6,519 nucleotides of DNA, taken from the NCBI GenBank assembly GCA_044349205.1, contig JBIKRJ010000137.1:1-6519 (forward strand), given 5' to 3'. Shown here in pieces: positions 5,544-6,519 of this stretch. The translations under genes and the position numbers were made by a program. Source of the DNA: UBA9547 sp044349205 (GTDB taxonomy: Bacteria; Bacteroidota; Bacteroidia; Cytophagales; UBA9547). Every line of letters starts with the position of its first letter. Position 1 is the stretch's first letter. Below the pieces are notes generated by a model, which did not search any database, was not told the origin of the DNA, and saw only the letters and a list, made by a program, of their open reading frames with translations.

Positions 5544-5551
5544 CTAACACC

Positions 5552-6519
5552 ATGAAAAAATCGTTCTACATGTTTGCCTTGGCTGCTACGACACTGCCTA
5601 TGGCAAACCTACATGCACAGGATTCCACTGCTGCAAAAAAAGAAGATGGAAAGCTTACTATTAGCGGATACATCGACTCGTACTATTTGTCTAATTTTAA
5701 CAGGCCTCAGTCCGGTAATTCAATGGGATTTGGTGCAAATTATGGTACAGCAAACGGAACTGGTTATGCTCGTGCTTTCGATCGTCTCACTGATCAATTC
5801 GCATTAGGCTTAGTTCAGACAAAATTTGCCTATTCCAATTCAAAGTCTGATATGGTAATTGATTTAGCTTTCGGACCAAATGCTGAACTTGGCAATTTTG
5901 GCAATCAAAGGTTTAATGGTGCAACTGCTGGTGGATATACGACCGGTTTTGCGCCTGGCAATGCTAACCAACAAGCATTATATGGAACGGGTGCTGCCAT
6001 AAAGCAAGCATACTTCACCTATAAATTTACGGATAAGTGGAACTTTACCGTTGGTCAATTTGGTACGCACATAGGATACGAGGTAATAGATGCTCCTGTT
6101 AACTACCACTATTCTTTGTCTAATCTTTTCAACAATGGTCCATTCTACCACATAGGTGCAAAAACGAATTACGCTTTTTCTGATAAGTTTGGTGTAATGG
6201 CAGGCGTTGTGAATAACTGGGACGCAATGACAGATTGGAAATCTCAAAAATCCATCATCGGTCAAGTATTTGTAAGTCCGTTGGAAGGTATGAATGTGTA
6301 TGTTAATTACATAGGTGGTTACAACGATGATGGCTTCAAAGCATTTAGCAACTTGCCAGGTGCAAAAGTTGGAAATGTTGCTTATGCCAATACAGGTCGC
6401 GGATACATACGCCAAATGTTGGATTTGACTGCCGGATACCAAGTAACTGACAGATTGTATGTAGGTGTTAATGCTGCATTAGGTTGGTACTCGTGGCAAA
6501 TTGACAAAAATACAGAAGA
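5552..6519 (+). CDS. Outer-membrane porin, BBP2/OmpL-like beta-barrel, 3' truncated by window edge
   Basis: ATG 5552 opens a frame with no stop through the right edge: 322 complete codons of what is usually a roughly 380-420-residue protein. Residues 1-22 are a signal peptide: MKK, a hydrophobic core, and likely cleavage after LHA22 before Q23-D24. The mature part begins with a short polar Lys-rich segment, then strand LTISGYIDSYYLSNFNRP (34-51), the typical start of putative beta-barrel porin-2 proteins. The most diagnostic stretch is AYFTYKFTDKWNFTVGQFG followed by THIGYEVIDAPVNYHYS, then LFNNGPFYHIGAKTNYAFSD and a GVVNNWD strand, all characteristic of this family. It would form an outer-membrane channel; the solute is not readable from sequence. 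From memory, Bacteroidota BBP2 porins often neighbour ammonium or potassium transporter genes, so the gene to the right may be informative. It is probably transcribed from 5305-5335. Confidence 0.88.
   Translation, partial: MKKSFYMFALAATTLPMANLHAQDSTAAKKEDGKLTISGYIDSYYLSNFNRPQSGNSMGFGANYGTANGTGYARAFDRLTDQFALGLVQTKFAYSNSKSDMVIDLAFGPNAELGNFGNQRFNGATAGGYTTGFAPGNANQQALYGTGAAIKQAYFTYKFTDKWNFTVGQFGTHIGYEVIDAPVNYHYSLSNLFNNGPFYHIGAKTNYAFSDKFGVMAGVVNNWDAMTDWKSQKSIIGQVFVSPLEGMNVYVNYIGGYNDDGFKAFSNLPGAKVGNVAYANTGRGYIRQMLDLTAGYQVTDRLYVGVNAALGWYSWQIDKNTE

Noticed and set aside
5574..5807. A 77-codon plus-strand frame inside the porin start
   Set aside because: It is out of frame with the porin's signal peptide and first strands, which are clearly real, and its product has no recognisable features.
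5978..6442. A 154-codon open frame on the minus strand
   Set aside because: It lies wholly antisense to the BBP2-like porin, whose plus-strand frame is uninterrupted and has clear family sequence. The minus-strand translation shows no domain and is rich in Ile, Thr, Val and Cys as expected for a shadow frame.

Overview
The window looks like chromosomal DNA of a Bacteroidota bacterium (Cytophagales/Chitinophagales/Sphingobacteriales-like; I cannot place it more finely). The DNA is AT-rich. Start codons lack clear Shine-Dalgarno sequences, and several genes are preceded by the phylum-specific -7 promoter element TAnnTTTG, once with a matching TTTG element 19 bp upstream. The outer-membrane proteins also resemble families typical of this phylum. 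No mobile elements, tRNA/rRNA genes or CRISPR arrays were seen.

Layout, left to right. (1) 1-519 (+): the C-terminal end of an outer-membrane beta-barrel protein, probably the OmpP1/FadL type, cut by the left edge. (2) 523-1086 (-): shikimate kinase (aroK), convergent with the barrel gene, 3 bp between stop codons. (3) A 174-bp spacer with a probable aroK promoter and an AT-rich hairpin. (4) 1261-2463 (-): a GT4-like glycosyltransferase. (5) Divergent from it, 2528-3382 (+): nadC, followed after 36 bp by 3419-3895 (+), a small two-helix YcxB-like membrane protein. (6) 3898-5052 (-): an RlmI-type 23S rRNA cytosine methyltransferase, convergent with the YcxB-like gene, 2 bp between stops. (7) 5053-5339: a very AT-rich divergent spacer with a palindrome, a 15-bp direct repeat, inverted repeats and a near-perfect promoter. 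(8) 5340-5501 (+): a 53-codon open frame starting 4 nt after that promoter's -7 element. (9) 5552-6519 (+): the first 322 codons of a BBP2/OmpL-like porin with a signal peptide, cut by the right edge.

Most genes are housekeeping: aromatic amino acid precursor synthesis, NAD synthesis and rRNA modification, interleaved with envelope proteins. They do not form one pathway. The most unusual part is the right-hand 1.5 kb. There a small unrecognised protein appears to be made from a leaderless transcript that probably continues into the porin gene, behind a spacer rich in repeats. nadC and the methyltransferase gene also start unusually close to their predicted promoters, so leaderless or near-leaderless translation may be a local theme.
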